Shown here piece after piece: positions 24,841 to 34,117 of a stretch of DNA of 64,000 nucleotides. How positions within the stretch are numbered: position 1 is the stretch's first letter; the number at the start of each line of letters is the position of its first letter. The translations under genes were made by a program, and so were the position numbers. This DNA is from CAWAMD01 sp963783045. GTDB taxonomy: Bacteria > Actinomycetota > Nitriliruptoria > Nitriliruptorales > Nitriliruptoraceae. The notes below the pieces were generated by a model. The model was not told the origin of the DNA. It ran no database searches and was given only the letters and a program-made list of their open reading frames with translations. The stretch covers positions 124,001-188,000 of the forward strand of contig CAWAMD010000005.1 of the NCBI GenBank assembly GCA_963783045.1. The letters run 5' to 3'.

Positions 24841-27654
24841 TCAGTGGCTCATGGCGGCCGTCGCCGCCTGCGTGCGGGCGCTCTGGCCGTCGCCGGCCGT
24901 GACCACGGCGACGCCGACTCCCAGCCTGCCGGCCGGCGCCTGCCGGCGCCCGGTCCACTGCGCGACGACCCGGTGGACGAGGGCCTGTGCGCCGGCCTCA
25001 CGGGTGTCCTGCAGCACGATGTAGACGAGGTCGTCGGGACCGAGGGCGGCGCGGTCCAGGGCGCGGATCTGGCTGAGCACCGTGTTGGCCAGGGCGCGGA
25101 GGAGGGCATTGCGACGGTCGGTCGGCGCTTCGCTGCCGAGCTCGGCGAGAGACAGGGCGACGACGACGTCGCCCGCCTCGAGGCGGTGCAGGATGCGTTC
25201 GAGCACGACCGCGTCGAGCAGGCCGGTCAGGGGCTCGATGGCCGCCTGCCTCGCCACCTCGTCGACGAGCTGCACGAGCCCGAGCACGCGCTCGGCGTAC
25301 TCGGCCAGCCGCGGAAGGTGGTCGACGAGCAGCTCGCGCGCCGGTGCGTCGGTGGCTCGGGCGAACAGCGGCGGGCCGGCGCCGAACCGCAGGTCGACGG
25401 GGATCCCGTCGTCGGGCGACAACGCCGGCTCGACGCTGCCGCCGACCGACTCGACGAACCCGGCGAGGGCGTCGGTGGCGTCCCGCTCGGAGCGGACGGT
25501 CATGATCCTGCGCACCGCCTCCAGCAGAGGCGCGGTTGCGTCGGCGCTGCGGTCCCTGTCTCCGTGTGCCGGCGTCGGAGACGTCGGACCGTCGGATGCA
25601 TCGGTACGCGCCACGGGCAGCTCGATCCGGAAACGGGCGCCCCCGCCGGGGCGGGTGTCGAGCCAGATGCGGCCACTCTGGGCCGCGACCAGCCGGGCCG
25701 CCAGAGCCAGCCCGATGCCGGCACCCGGCTGTTCCGGATGACCATGGGGTCCGTGCCGGAAGGGAGCGAACACCTGCTGGTGCAGGGCGGTGGGGACGCC
25801 CGGCCCGTCGTCCTCCACGGTCACCGTCACCGTGGCGCCCACGCGGCAGGACACCCAGACCCTGGTCGTCGGCGGCGTGTGCAGCCGCACGTTGTCGAGC
25901 AGTGCTTCGATGACGCGCCGCAGCTGCCGGACGCTGACCTCCGCAGGGGACGGCTGCGTGGCGACGCGTACCTGACGCTCACCGAGGTCGACGGCGGCCA
26001 CTGCCGCTTCCACGGCCTCGGCGACGTCGTGCACCTGACGCGGCACCTCCTGGGTTCCACGTGTCAGCTCGTCGAGGTCGAGCAGGTCGGTGAGCATCTC
26101 GTCGAGGCGGTGCGCCTGCGCGGTCAGGCGCGGTAGCAGCAGCTCCCGCCGGTCGGGGTCGGTGCCCATCTCGGGACGCTCGAGCGTCTCGGCGATCCCG
26201 ACGATCACCGACAGCGGGGTCCGCAGCTCGTGGGAGATCGCCTCGAGGAAGGTCTGCTTCATGGCGTCGAGGGCGCGCAGCCGGTCGGCGGCCGTGCGCT
26301 CGTGCTCCAGCGCCTGCTGCAGGGAGAGCTCGGTGAGCCGCTGCCCCGTGATGTCCCGGGCGATCCCCTCGATCGCGCGCGGGCGACCCTCGGTGTCGCG
26401 GTCCACGACGACTCGATGCTCGAGCCATCCCTCGCTGCCGTCCGCCCGGGTGATCCGGACGGTGAGGGCCTCGTCGGCGCCGAGGGCGAGCAGGCGCTCG
26501 GGGAGGGGGTCGGCGGCACCCAGGCGTGTACCGAGCGAGGGGTCGGCGAGCAGCACCTCGGGGCCGTGGCCCAGCAGCTTCTCCGACGCCTGGTTCACCC
26601 ACGCGAGGGTCACCTCCGGCGCGAGCGAGATCCGGTAGAGGAGGTCCTGCGCGTACTCGGCGCGCTCGCGGAAGCGGCGCTCACGTGCCCGGAGCTCGTC
26701 GAGCGCCTCCTGCCGCCGCTGCTCCGTGTCGAGGGCCTGGAGGCCGAGCGAGAGGTCCCCGGCGAGATCCTGCAGCAGCGCGATGATGTCCTCGCCGAAG
26801 AAGCGGGGGGTCGCGGCGTAGACGTTGAGCGAGCCGACGACCCGACCGGCGACGTGCAGCGGGAAGGCGGCCGAGGACCGGTACCCGCGGCGCAGGGCCT
26901 GATCGCGCCAGGGAGTCATCCGTGGATCCGTCGCGAGGTCCTGGCACAGGACGTACTTCCCGGAACGCAGCGCGAGCGTGGTGGGGCCGGTGCGGTCGGC
27001 CGCGTCATGCGTGGTCAGGCGCACGTGCTCGAGATACCCGTCCTCGTTGCCGGCGTGCGCCACCGGCTCGATGGCGTCCTCGTCGTTGACCAGCCCGATC
27101 CAGGCCATGACGAACCCGCCGTGCTCCACGGCGATGCGGCACGAGGCGCCGAGCAGCTCGTCGCGGTCGGGGCGCGCGAGCATGGCCTGGTTCGTCTCCG
27201 CCAGGACGAGGTGCATGCGCGTGGCGCGCTGGAGCTTCTCCTGCATGCTCCGACGGACCGCCACGTCCCGGACGGTGGCGACCATCCCGTGGCCCTCGGC
27301 GGTCGTCAGCGGACCGCAGCGCAGCTCGACCTCCTGCAGGCCGCCGTCCGGGCGCAGCAACGTCGCCTGATCCGGGCCCGTCGTCACGCCGTCCCGCAAG
27401 GCGCGCAGCAGCGGATGCTCGTCGGAGGGGCCGCCCACCGCGATCAGACGGACCGGCCGACCGGTGAGTGCCGCGGCGCTCCACCCGGTGATCGTCGTGA
27501 GGGCCCGGTTGGCGGCCGTGATCCGCCCCTCGGCGTCCACGAGCAGGACGCCGTCGGGCAGCTGCTCGAGACCCGGCAGAATCTCGGCCAGCCCGGGCGG
27601 GCGGCCGGGCTGGCGGCGGGACGGAAACGCCCCGCCGGCGGCTGGACGAGTCAT
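24841..27654 (-). CDS. PAS-GAF-PAS histidine kinase with C-terminal degenerate GGDEF domain
   Basis: The 937-residue soluble protein starts with PAS (about 20-130), GAF (about 145-310) and a second PAS (about 325-450). A histidine kinase core follows: H-box ISHELRTPLSV, N-box LLDNVRLHT, G1 DDGPGVP and G2 GAGIGLALAARLV. After a 30-residue linker there is an extension (about 715-800) like the segment preceding GGDEF domains in actinobacterial cyclases. It ends in a GGDEF-like domain starting IEPLTGLLDAVVLERIL, whose signature position reads GPDDL instead of GGDEF, so diguanylate cyclase activity is not expected. It probably controls the regulator downstream. Confidence 0.9.
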   Translation of the reverse strand: MTRPAAGGAFPSRRQPGRPPGLAEILPGLEQLPDGVLLVDAEGRITAANRALTTITGWSAAALTGRPVRLIAVGGPSDEHPLLRALRDGVTTGPDQATLLRPDGGLQEVELRCGPLTTAEGHGMVATVRDVAVRRSMQEKLQRATRMHLVLAETNQAMLARPDRDELLGASCRIAVEHGGFVMAWIGLVNDEDAIEPVAHAGNEDGYLEHVRLTTHDAADRTGPTTLALRSGKYVLCQDLATDPRMTPWRDQALRRGYRSSAAFPLHVAGRVVGSLNVYAATPRFFGEDIIALLQDLAGDLSLGLQALDTEQRRQEALDELRARERRFRERAEYAQDLLYRISLAPEVTLAWVNQASEKLLGHGPEVLLADPSLGTRLGAADPLPERLLALGADEALTVRITRADGSEGWLEHRVVVDRDTEGRPRAIEGIARDITGQRLTELSLQQALEHERTAADRLRALDAMKQTFLEAISHELRTPLSVIVGIAETLERPEMGTDPDRRELLLPRLTAQAHRLDEMLTDLLDLDELTRGTQEVPRQVHDVAEAVEAAVAAVDLGERQVRVATQPSPAEVSVRQLRRVIEALLDNVRLHTPPTTRVWVSCRVGATVTVTVEDDGPGVPTALHQQVFAPFRHGPHGHPEQPGAGIGLALAARLVAAQSGRIWLDTRPGGGARFRIELPVARTDASDGPTSPTPAHGDRDRSADATAPLLEAVRRIMTVRSERDATDALAGFVESVGGSVEPALSPDDGIPVDLRFGAGPPLFARATDAPARELLVDHLPRLAEYAERVLGLVQLVDEVARQAAIEPLTGLLDAVVLERILHRLEAGDVVVALSLAELGSEAPTDRRNALLRALANTVLSQIRALDRAALGPDDLVYIVLQDTREAGAQALVHRVVAQWTGRRQAPAGRLGVGVAVVTAGDGQSARTQAATAAMSH

Positions 27655-27763
27655 GCACGCCTGCCTTGGTCGGTCCGCGACCCGGTGGTGGCGGACACCG
27701 AACTCCCCAGATACACCCTAGGCTCTTCGGGGACCGTGCCGCGTGGCAGGAGCACGCTGCCGA

Positions 27764-29062
27764 TCACGAGGGGGCCCCGCTCGCTGCGGGGCGCTCGTGC
27801 GCGGGCGCTCCGTCCACTCGCGCGCCGTCCACGAGCACCCCGCCGACGAGCACCTCGGCCACGAGGTTCACGCCCGGCCGATACGGCAGGTGGCGGTAGC
27901 TCGGAGCGTCGAGGACCACCAGGTCCGCGCGCGCGCCGGGCACGAGCCGGCCGCGATCCGCGAGCCGGAGCGAGGCGGCGCCGCCGGCCGTCGCCGCCCA
28001 GCACGCCTCCTCGGGGGTCAGCCCCATCTCGAGGCAGGCGAGCGCCACGACGAACGGCATGGACTCGGTGTTCGAGGTCCCCGGGTTGCAGTCCGTGCCG
28101 AGGGCGATCGCCACCCCGGCGTCCCACAGCATGCGTGCGGGCGCGTAGTGGTGGGTCCGCAGCGAGAAGACCGTGGCCGGCAGCAGCGTCGCGACGACGC
28201 CGGCGTCGCGCAGTGCAGCCGTGTCGGCCTCGTCGACATGGGCGAGGTGGTCGGCCGATGCCGCTCCGAGCTCCGCGGCGAGCCGGGCCCCGCCACTGTG
28301 CGCCAGCTCGTCGGCATGGACGCGCATCGCGAGGCCGGCGTCCCGGCCTGCCGTGAGCACGCGCCGGGACTCCTCGACGGAGAACGCCCCCTCGTCGCAG
28401 AACACGTCGATGAACCGGGCGTGGGGACGTGCCGCGGCAAGCGCCGCGCCGGTCACGAGGTCGAGGTAGCCGGCGCGGTCGTCGGCGTGCTCCGCCGGGA
28501 CGAGGTGGGCGCCGAGGAAGGTGGGGACCAGCATGAGGGGGATCTGCTCGCCGAGCCGGGCGATCGCGGCGAGCTGGCGCACCTCGGTGTCGACGTCGAG
28601 GCCGTAGCCGGACTTCGCCTCGGCGGTGGTGGTCCCGAGGGCGAGCATCCGCTCGGCGCGTGGGCGCATGGCGGCCACCAGCGTGTCGAGGTCCGCCTCG
28701 CGGGTCGCGCGCACGGTCGCGAGGATGCCGCCGCCCGACGCGAGCACCTCGGCGTAGGTCTCGCCCCGCAGCCGGCGGGCGAACTCGTCGGCGCGGTCAC
28801 CGACGAAGGGCAGGTGGGTGTGGGCGTCCACGAACCCGGGCAGCACGCCACGGCCTCCGAGGTCCCGACAGGGCAGGGAGCGGTAGCGGTCGGGAACCGA
28901 CGCCGCCGGGCCCGTCCAGGCCACCCGCCCGTCGACGAGTGCGACGGCAGCGTCGGTCACGGCAGCCAGCCGCGCCGCAGCGTCCGGATGATCGGGTGGG
29001 CCGCCGTTCGTGACGAGCTCCCCGATGCCGGTGAGCAGCTGGTCGCGCCGATCGGGGGTCAT
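27764..29062 (-). CDS. hutI: Imidazolonepropionase
   Basis: HutI hydrolyses imidazolone propionate to N-formimino-glutamate in histidine breakdown. The amidohydrolase metal ligands are seen in VDAHTHLPF (about 87), VHADELAHSGG (about 250), HLAHVDE and GTDCNPGTSN (about 325). The 432-residue length is typical. Its ATG overlaps the hutU stop (ATGA), so the two are translationally coupled. The 109 bases downstream, before the kinase gene, hold no gene. Confidence 0.96.
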   Translation of the reverse strand: MTPDRRDQLLTGIGELVTNGGPPDHPDAAARLAAVTDAAVALVDGRVAWTGPAASVPDRYRSLPCRDLGGRGVLPGFVDAHTHLPFVGDRADEFARRLRGETYAEVLASGGGILATVRATREADLDTLVAAMRPRAERMLALGTTTAEAKSGYGLDVDTEVRQLAAIARLGEQIPLMLVPTFLGAHLVPAEHADDRAGYLDLVTGAALAAARPHARFIDVFCDEGAFSVEESRRVLTAGRDAGLAMRVHADELAHSGGARLAAELGAASADHLAHVDEADTAALRDAGVVATLLPATVFSLRTHHYAPARMLWDAGVAIALGTDCNPGTSNTESMPFVVALACLEMGLTPEEACWAATAGGAASLRLADRGRLVPGARADLVVLDAPSYRHLPYRPGVNLVAEVLVGGVLVDGARVDGAPAHERPAASGAPS

Positions 29063-30729
29063 GCCGAGGAGTCCCGGGGAGCCATGGGGACGTGCAGCCC
29101 GCGCTCACGGGCGACACGGCGGGCCGTGCCGTACCCGGCGTCGACGTGGCGCAGCACCCCGGTCGCGGGATCGTTCGTCAGCACCCGCTCGCAGCGGCGT
29201 GCCCCGTCGTCGGTCCCGTCCGCGACGACCTGCGCGCCGGCGTGGATGGACTTGCCCATCCCGACGCCGCCGCCGTGGTGGACCGCGACCCAGGCGGCGC
29301 CGGACGCCGTGTTCACGAGCGCGTTCAGGATCGGCCAGTCCGCGATGGCGTCGGACCCGTCGGCCATCGCCTCGGTCTCCCGGTAGGGGGAGGCGACCGA
29401 GCCCGCGTCGAGATGGTCGCGGCCGATGACGATCGGGGCGGACACCTCGCCGGACGCAACGAGCCGGTTGAAGGCCAGCCCGGCCACGTGGCGCTCGCCG
29501 TAGCCGAGCCAGCAGATCCGCGCCGGGAGCCCCTGGAACGCGACGCGCTCCTGGGCGAGCTCGAGCCAGCGGTGCAGCGCCCGGTCATCGGGGAACAGGT
29601 CGGCGACGGCCCGGTCGGTCGCCGCGATGTCCGCAGGGTCGCCCGACAGCGCGACCCAGCGGAAGGGCCCCTTGCCCTCGCAGAACAGCTCGCGGATGTA
29701 GGCCGGCACGAACCCGGGGTAGGCGAACGCGTCGGTGAACCCGCCCTCCTGAGCTTCGCCCCGCAGGTTGTTGCCGTAGTCGAACACCTCGGCGCCGGCC
29801 TGCAGGAACCCGACCATGGCTTCGCAGTGGACGGCCATCGACGCGCGGGCCGCCTTCACGTACCCGCTCGGGTCGCGGGTCCGCAGGTCGGCGGCCTCGT
29901 CCAGGGAGTAGCCGGCGGGGACGTAGCCGTTGAGCGGATCGTGCGCGGAGGTCTGGTCGGTGACGATGTCGATGTCGACGCCGCGCTCGAGCAGGGCGGG
30001 GAACACCTCGGCGGCGTTGCCGACGAGCCCGACGGACAGGCGCCGTCGGTCGCGCTTGGCCGTCAGGACCCGGTCGACCGCGTCGTCGAGGGTGTCGGCC
30101 TGCTCGTCGAGGTAGCGGGTCGCCAGGCGCCGCTCGATGCGGGCCGGGTCGACCTCGACACAGAGGGCGACGCCGTCGTTCATCGTGATCGCGAGCGGCT
30201 GCGCCCCGCCCATCCCGCCGAGCCCGGCCGTGAGCGTCAGCGTGCCCGCCAGCGTCCCGCCGAAGTGCTGTTCGGCGATGGCCGCGAAGGTCTGGTAGGT
30301 GCCCTGCAGGATCCCCTGCGTGCCGATGTAGATCCAGGACCCGGCGGTCATCTGCCCGTACATCGTCAGCCCGGCCGCCTCGTACTCCCAGAAGTGCTCC
30401 CAGTCGGCCCAGTCCGGGACCAGCAGCGAGTTGGCGATCAGCACCCGTGGCGCCATCGGATGGGTGGCCAGCACCCCGACCGGCTTGCCGGACTGGACGA
30501 GCAGGGTCTCGTCGTCGCCGAGCTCGGACAGCTCGGCGACGATCGCGTCGTACGCCTCCCAGCTGCGGGCCGCCCGTCCCCGCCCGCCGTAGACGACGAG
30601 GTCGTCGGGGCGCTCGGCCACGTCGGGGTCGAGGTTGTTCATCAGGCAGCGCAGCGCCGCCTCCTGCAGCCACCCCTTCGTGTGCAGCCCGCGCCCCCGC
30701 GGAGCACGAACGGGACGTGGTCCCGCCAT
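29059..30729 (-). CDS. hutU: Urocanate hydratase
   Basis: HutU adds water to urocanate using tightly bound NAD. Family marks include YIGTQGILQGTYQT, the NAD-binding TAGLGGMGGAQPLAITMN, and ICWLGYGERHVAGLAFN with the conserved Cys. The length of 556 residues fits. ATG 30729 is preferred over a start 33 bases upstream because GGGAGG lies nine bases before it. It is coupled to hutI. A pair of palindromic repeats separates it from hutG upstream. Confidence 0.96.
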   Translation of the reverse strand: MAGPRPVRAPRGRGLHTKGWLQEAALRCLMNNLDPDVAERPDDLVVYGGRGRAARSWEAYDAIVAELSELGDDETLLVQSGKPVGVLATHPMAPRVLIANSLLVPDWADWEHFWEYEAAGLTMYGQMTAGSWIYIGTQGILQGTYQTFAAIAEQHFGGTLAGTLTLTAGLGGMGGAQPLAITMNDGVALCVEVDPARIERRLATRYLDEQADTLDDAVDRVLTAKRDRRRLSVGLVGNAAEVFPALLERGVDIDIVTDQTSAHDPLNGYVPAGYSLDEAADLRTRDPSGYVKAARASMAVHCEAMVGFLQAGAEVFDYGNNLRGEAQEGGFTDAFAYPGFVPAYIRELFCEGKGPFRWVALSGDPADIAATDRAVADLFPDDRALHRWLELAQERVAFQGLPARICWLGYGERHVAGLAFNRLVASGEVSAPIVIGRDHLDAGSVASPYRETEAMADGSDAIADWPILNALVNTASGAAWVAVHHGGGVGMGKSIHAGAQVVADGTDDGARRCERVLTNDPATGVLRHVDAGYGTARRVARERGLHVPMAPRDSSA

Positions 30730-30773
30730 GGCGTCGCCTCCCGCCGCTTGCGTTCCATGCAAGCACAGCCGCG

Positions 30774-30917
30774 CCCCGCCTGCGCACGGGTCTCCGTGAA
30801 ACGTGCGGCGTTATCGCGCTGACGTCGGTACAACTCCGCACGTATCCCCGCCTGCGCACGGGTCTCCGTGAAACGTGCGGCGTTATCGCGCTGACGTCGG
30901 TACAACTCCGCACGTAT
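30774..30917. repeat. Tandem pair of REP-like palindromic elements (72-bp period), hutU-hutG gap
   Basis: Two identical 72-bp units begin at 30774 and 30846. Each contains a stem-loop with arms ACGTGCGGCGTT and AACTCCGCACGT (30801-30812 with 30832-30843 in the first unit) around a 19-base loop containing CGCTGACGTCGGTAC. The same core occurs twice on the other side of hutG. Confidence 0.85.
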
Positions 30918-30976
30918 CCCGGCGGGCACCCGGGCCGGCGGCGCGATGCGGCGGGGTGGGGTCCGGGGCGCGGCGG

Positions 30977-31885
30977 TCAGGTGCGGCGCCGGCGGGCGAT
31001 CCCGGAGGCGAACGCGAGGAACGTCGTCGCGAGGCTCATCATCGTCGTCTCGGCGAGGTCGCGGGTCGCGTCCACCTCGACGAAGTCCGCACTCACCACC
31101 TTCGGGTGCCGACCACAGCGGCGGACCGCCTCGGTGAGCTGGCGCGGGGTCATCCCCCCGGGACGAGAGCCCGGGCAGGCCGGGGCGAAGGCGCGGTCGA
31201 GCACGTCGAGGTCCACGTCCACGTGGATGGCGTCGCAGGAGTCCGCAAGCGCGTCGAGGGCCTGGTCGACGACGTGCCCGATGCCGTGCTCGTCGACCAT
31301 CGTCATGGTCGCCATCCGGATCCCCTGGTCGACGCACCACTGCCGGTAGGGCGCCGAGTTCGCGAACGAGTGGATGCCGATCTGGATGACGTGGTCGCCC
31401 GGCATCCCGGCTTCGACGAGGGCGCGGACGGGGCTGCCGTTCGTCGGCTCGGGATCGGTCAGCCGCACGTCGTGGTGTGCGTCGAGCGTGAGCAGCCCGG
31501 TGCGCTCGAGCGGCGCATGCGGCAGTCCGGCCACGATCGGGTACGTGACGAGGTTGTCACCGCCGACGAACGCGTGGACCGGGTCGGTCGGCAGCTCGGC
31601 GACGGCGGCGCGGATCCTGTCGATGACCTCGTACACCGAGAGGTGCGCGAGTGTGAGGTCCCCTGCGTCGGCGACGGGCAGCTCGGCGAGGTCGACACCG
31701 GCCTCGCCGTCGAAGGACGCGAAGCGGGTCAGCAGCCGGCGCAGCGCCGCCGGTGTCTCCCAGGCGTCGGACGGGCTCAGCGACGCGATCGAGGTCGGCA
31801 GGCCCAGCAGGACGAGGACCGGGTGCGGGTCGGTGTTCGCGAGCCACTCGCTCGCGGTCGGCCAGAGGGGATCGGTTCGACTCAT
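30977..31885 (-). CDS. hutG: Formimidoylglutamase (arginase/agmatinase family)
   Basis: The 302-residue ureohydrolase-fold enzyme lies in the hut cluster, so cleavage of N-formimino-glutamate to glutamate and formamide is the likely reaction. Metal-binding motifs are FVGGDNLVTYP (about 107), LDAHHDVR (about 133) and DVDLDVLDRAFAPACPGSRPGG (about 222). The first motif has Asn where arginases have a metal-binding His. The gene is flanked on both sides by tandem palindromic repeats, so it may have been a separate transcription unit. Confidence 0.85.
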   Translation of the reverse strand: MSRTDPLWPTASEWLANTDPHPVLVLLGLPTSIASLSPSDAWETPAALRRLLTRFASFDGEAGVDLAELPVADAGDLTLAHLSVYEVIDRIRAAVAELPTDPVHAFVGGDNLVTYPIVAGLPHAPLERTGLLTLDAHHDVRLTDPEPTNGSPVRALVEAGMPGDHVIQIGIHSFANSAPYRQWCVDQGIRMATMTMVDEHGIGHVVDQALDALADSCDAIHVDVDLDVLDRAFAPACPGSRPGGMTPRQLTEAVRRCGRHPKVVSADFVEVDATRDLAETTMMSLATTFLAFASGIARRRRT

Positions 31886-31924
31886 GCGTCGGAGCGTAGT
31901 CGGCGCCCTCCGCAGTGTGGATCA

Positions 31925-32068
31925 GCCGGGTGCCCGCCCACCCAGCAAACGTGCGGGGTTATCCCGCTGACGTTGGTACAACCGCGCACATATCCGGCCG
32001 GGTGCCCGCCCACCCAGCAAACGTGCGGGGTTATCCCGCTGACGTCGGTACAACCCCGCACGTATGTC
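31925..32068. repeat. Second tandem pair of REP-like palindromes (72-bp period), hutG-acs gap
   Basis: Units begin at 31925 and 31997. The second has perfect arms ACGTGCGGGGTT (32021-32032) and AACCCCGCACGT (32052-32063). The first has small arm changes (AACCGCGCACAT). The loop TATCCCGCTGACGT(C/T)GGTAC matches the pair at 30774-30917, while the flanks between cores are different. Confidence 0.85.
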
Positions 32069-32076
32069 CTGATGGG

Positions 32077-34029
32077 TCAGCTCTCGCCCTTGGACAGGTA
32101 GCGCTCCTTGATGGAGTCCACGATCCCGGCGTCGGCCAGCGTGGTGGTGTCGCCGAGCTGGTTGTCCTCGGCGATGTCCTTCAGCAGGCGACGCATGATC
32201 TTGCCCGACCGCGTCTTCGGCAGGTCGGCCGTGAACAGGATCGTGGCGGGACGGGCGATCGGGGAGATCATCTTCGCGACGTGCTGCTTGAGCTCGTTCG
32301 CGAGATCCTCGTCGCCCTCGATGCCGCCGCGCGGCGACACGAAGGCGGCGATGGCCTGCCCCTTCTCCTCGTCCTTGCGTCCGATCACCGCCGCCTCGGC
32401 CACCGACGGGTGGCTCACGAGCGCCGACTCCACCTCGGTGGTCGAGATCCGGTGCCCGGCGACGTTCATCACGTCGTCCACGCGGCCCAGCAGCCAGTAG
32501 TAGCCGTCGTCGTCCCGCTTCGCCCCGTCACCGGCGAAGTACCGGCCCGGGAGCCGCGACCAGTACGTCTGCTGGTAGCGGTCCGGGTCGCCCCAGATCC
32601 CGCGCAGCATCGCCGGCCACGGCTGGTCGAGCACGAGATAGCCGCCGCCCGGCGGGTCGACCGTGTCGCCCTTGTCGTCGATGATGTCCGCCGAGATGCC
32701 GGGCAGCGGGAAGGTCGCCGACCCCGGCTTCGTGGTGGTGGCACCGGGCAGCGGCGAGATCATGATCCCGCCGGTCTCGGTCTGCCACCAGGTGTCCACG
32801 ATCGGGCAGCGCTCGCCGCCGATGACCTTGTGGTACCAGACCCAGGCCTCGGGGTTGATCGGCTCGCCGACCGTGCCGAGGAGCTTCAGCGACGACAGGT
32901 CGTGCTTGGCCGGGTGCTCGTCGCCCCACTTCATGAACGCGCGGATCGCCGTCGGTGCCGTGTACAGCTGTGTGACGCCGTACTTCTCGACGATCTCCCA
33001 GAAGCGGTCCTCCTCCGGGTAGTTCGGCGCGCCCTCGTACATCACCGACGTGGTCCGGTTCGCGAGCGGCCCGTAGACGATGTAGCTGTGCCCGGTCACC
33101 CAGCCGATGTCGGCCGCGCACCAGTAGACGTCCTCGTCCTCGTGGATGTCGAACACGTACTTGTGCGTGTAGGCCACCTGGGTGAGGTACCCGCCGGTCG
33201 TGTGCATGATTCCCTTCGGGGCGCCGGTCGTCCCCGAGGTGTAGAGGAGGTAGAGCAGATCCTCGCTGTCCATCTGCTCGGCCTCGCAGGACGCGTCCTG
33301 GCCCGGCACGAGGTCGTGCCACCACACGTCGCGGCCCTCCTGCATCGTCACGTCGTTCTCGGTCCGCTTGACGACGAGGACGTGGTCGATGCTCGGGGCG
33401 TTCTCGAGGGCCTCGTCCGCGTTCTCCTTGAGGGGGAACACCGACCCGCGCCGGTAGGAGCCGTCGGCCGTGACGAGCACCTTGCACTCGGCGTCGTTGA
33501 TCCGGTCGCGCAGCGCCGCCGACGAGAACCCCGCGAAGACGACCGAGTGCGGCGCCCCGATGCGGGCGCAGGCGAGCATGATCGTCGGCAGCTCGGGGAT
33601 CATCGGGAGGTAGATCGCGACGCGGTCACCCTTGTCGACGCCGAGCTCACGCAGGGCGTTGGCGGTCCGCTGCACGTCCTCGAGGAGCTCGGCGTAGGTG
33701 ATCGTGCGGGTGTCGCCAGGCTCCCCCTCCCAGTGGTAGGCGACCTGGTCGCCGTGGCCTGAGTCGACGTGTCGGTCGAGGCAGTTGTAGGCGACGTTGA
33801 GCTTGCCGCCGACGAACCACTTCGCGTAGGGCGGGTCCCAGCGCAGGATCTCGCCCCACTCCTCGAACCAGTCGAGGCGCTGCGCCTGCGTCGCCCAGAA
33901 CCCCTCCCGGTCCTCGCTGGCCCGGTCGTACAGCTCGGCACCGGTCACGAGGGCCTGTTGCTTGAAGCCCTCGGGCGGCGTGAACGTCCGACCCTCGCTG
34001 AGGAGATTCTCGATCGCTTGGTCTGCCAC
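32077..34029 (-). CDS. acs: Acetyl-CoA synthetase
   Basis: Acs activates acetate to acetyl-CoA through acetyl-AMP. The 650-residue protein has the AMP-binding motif YTSGTTGAPKGI, the family segment WWQTETGGIMISPLPG, WLLGRVDDVMNVAGHR, and the C-terminal PKTRSGKIMRRLL whose Lys is the usual acetylation site of the enzyme. GTG 34029 follows GGGAG. It stands alone, with palindromic repeats downstream. Confidence 0.96.
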   Translation of the reverse strand: MADQAIENLLSEGRTFTPPEGFKQQALVTGAELYDRASEDREGFWATQAQRLDWFEEWGEILRWDPPYAKWFVGGKLNVAYNCLDRHVDSGHGDQVAYHWEGEPGDTRTITYAELLEDVQRTANALRELGVDKGDRVAIYLPMIPELPTIMLACARIGAPHSVVFAGFSSAALRDRINDAECKVLVTADGSYRRGSVFPLKENADEALENAPSIDHVLVVKRTENDVTMQEGRDVWWHDLVPGQDASCEAEQMDSEDLLYLLYTSGTTGAPKGIMHTTGGYLTQVAYTHKYVFDIHEDEDVYWCAADIGWVTGHSYIVYGPLANRTTSVMYEGAPNYPEEDRFWEIVEKYGVTQLYTAPTAIRAFMKWGDEHPAKHDLSSLKLLGTVGEPINPEAWVWYHKVIGGERCPIVDTWWQTETGGIMISPLPGATTTKPGSATFPLPGISADIIDDKGDTVDPPGGGYLVLDQPWPAMLRGIWGDPDRYQQTYWSRLPGRYFAGDGAKRDDDGYYWLLGRVDDVMNVAGHRISTTEVESALVSHPSVAEAAVIGRKDEEKGQAIAAFVSPRGGIEGDEDLANELKQHVAKMISPIARPATILFTADLPKTRSGKIMRRLLKDIAEDNQLGDTTTLADAGIVDSIKERYLSKGES

Positions 34030-34117
34030 GTATGCACTCCCTCTCTGGCGCGCTTCCCGGCCTCGACGCTAATACGTCGCGGCGGCGCGCGCAGCGCGAC
34101 CGGTCACCGACGCAGAA

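Noticed and set aside
30774..32068. CRISPR array
   Set aside because: There are only two units per site, the spacers within each pair are essentially identical, and no cas genes are present.
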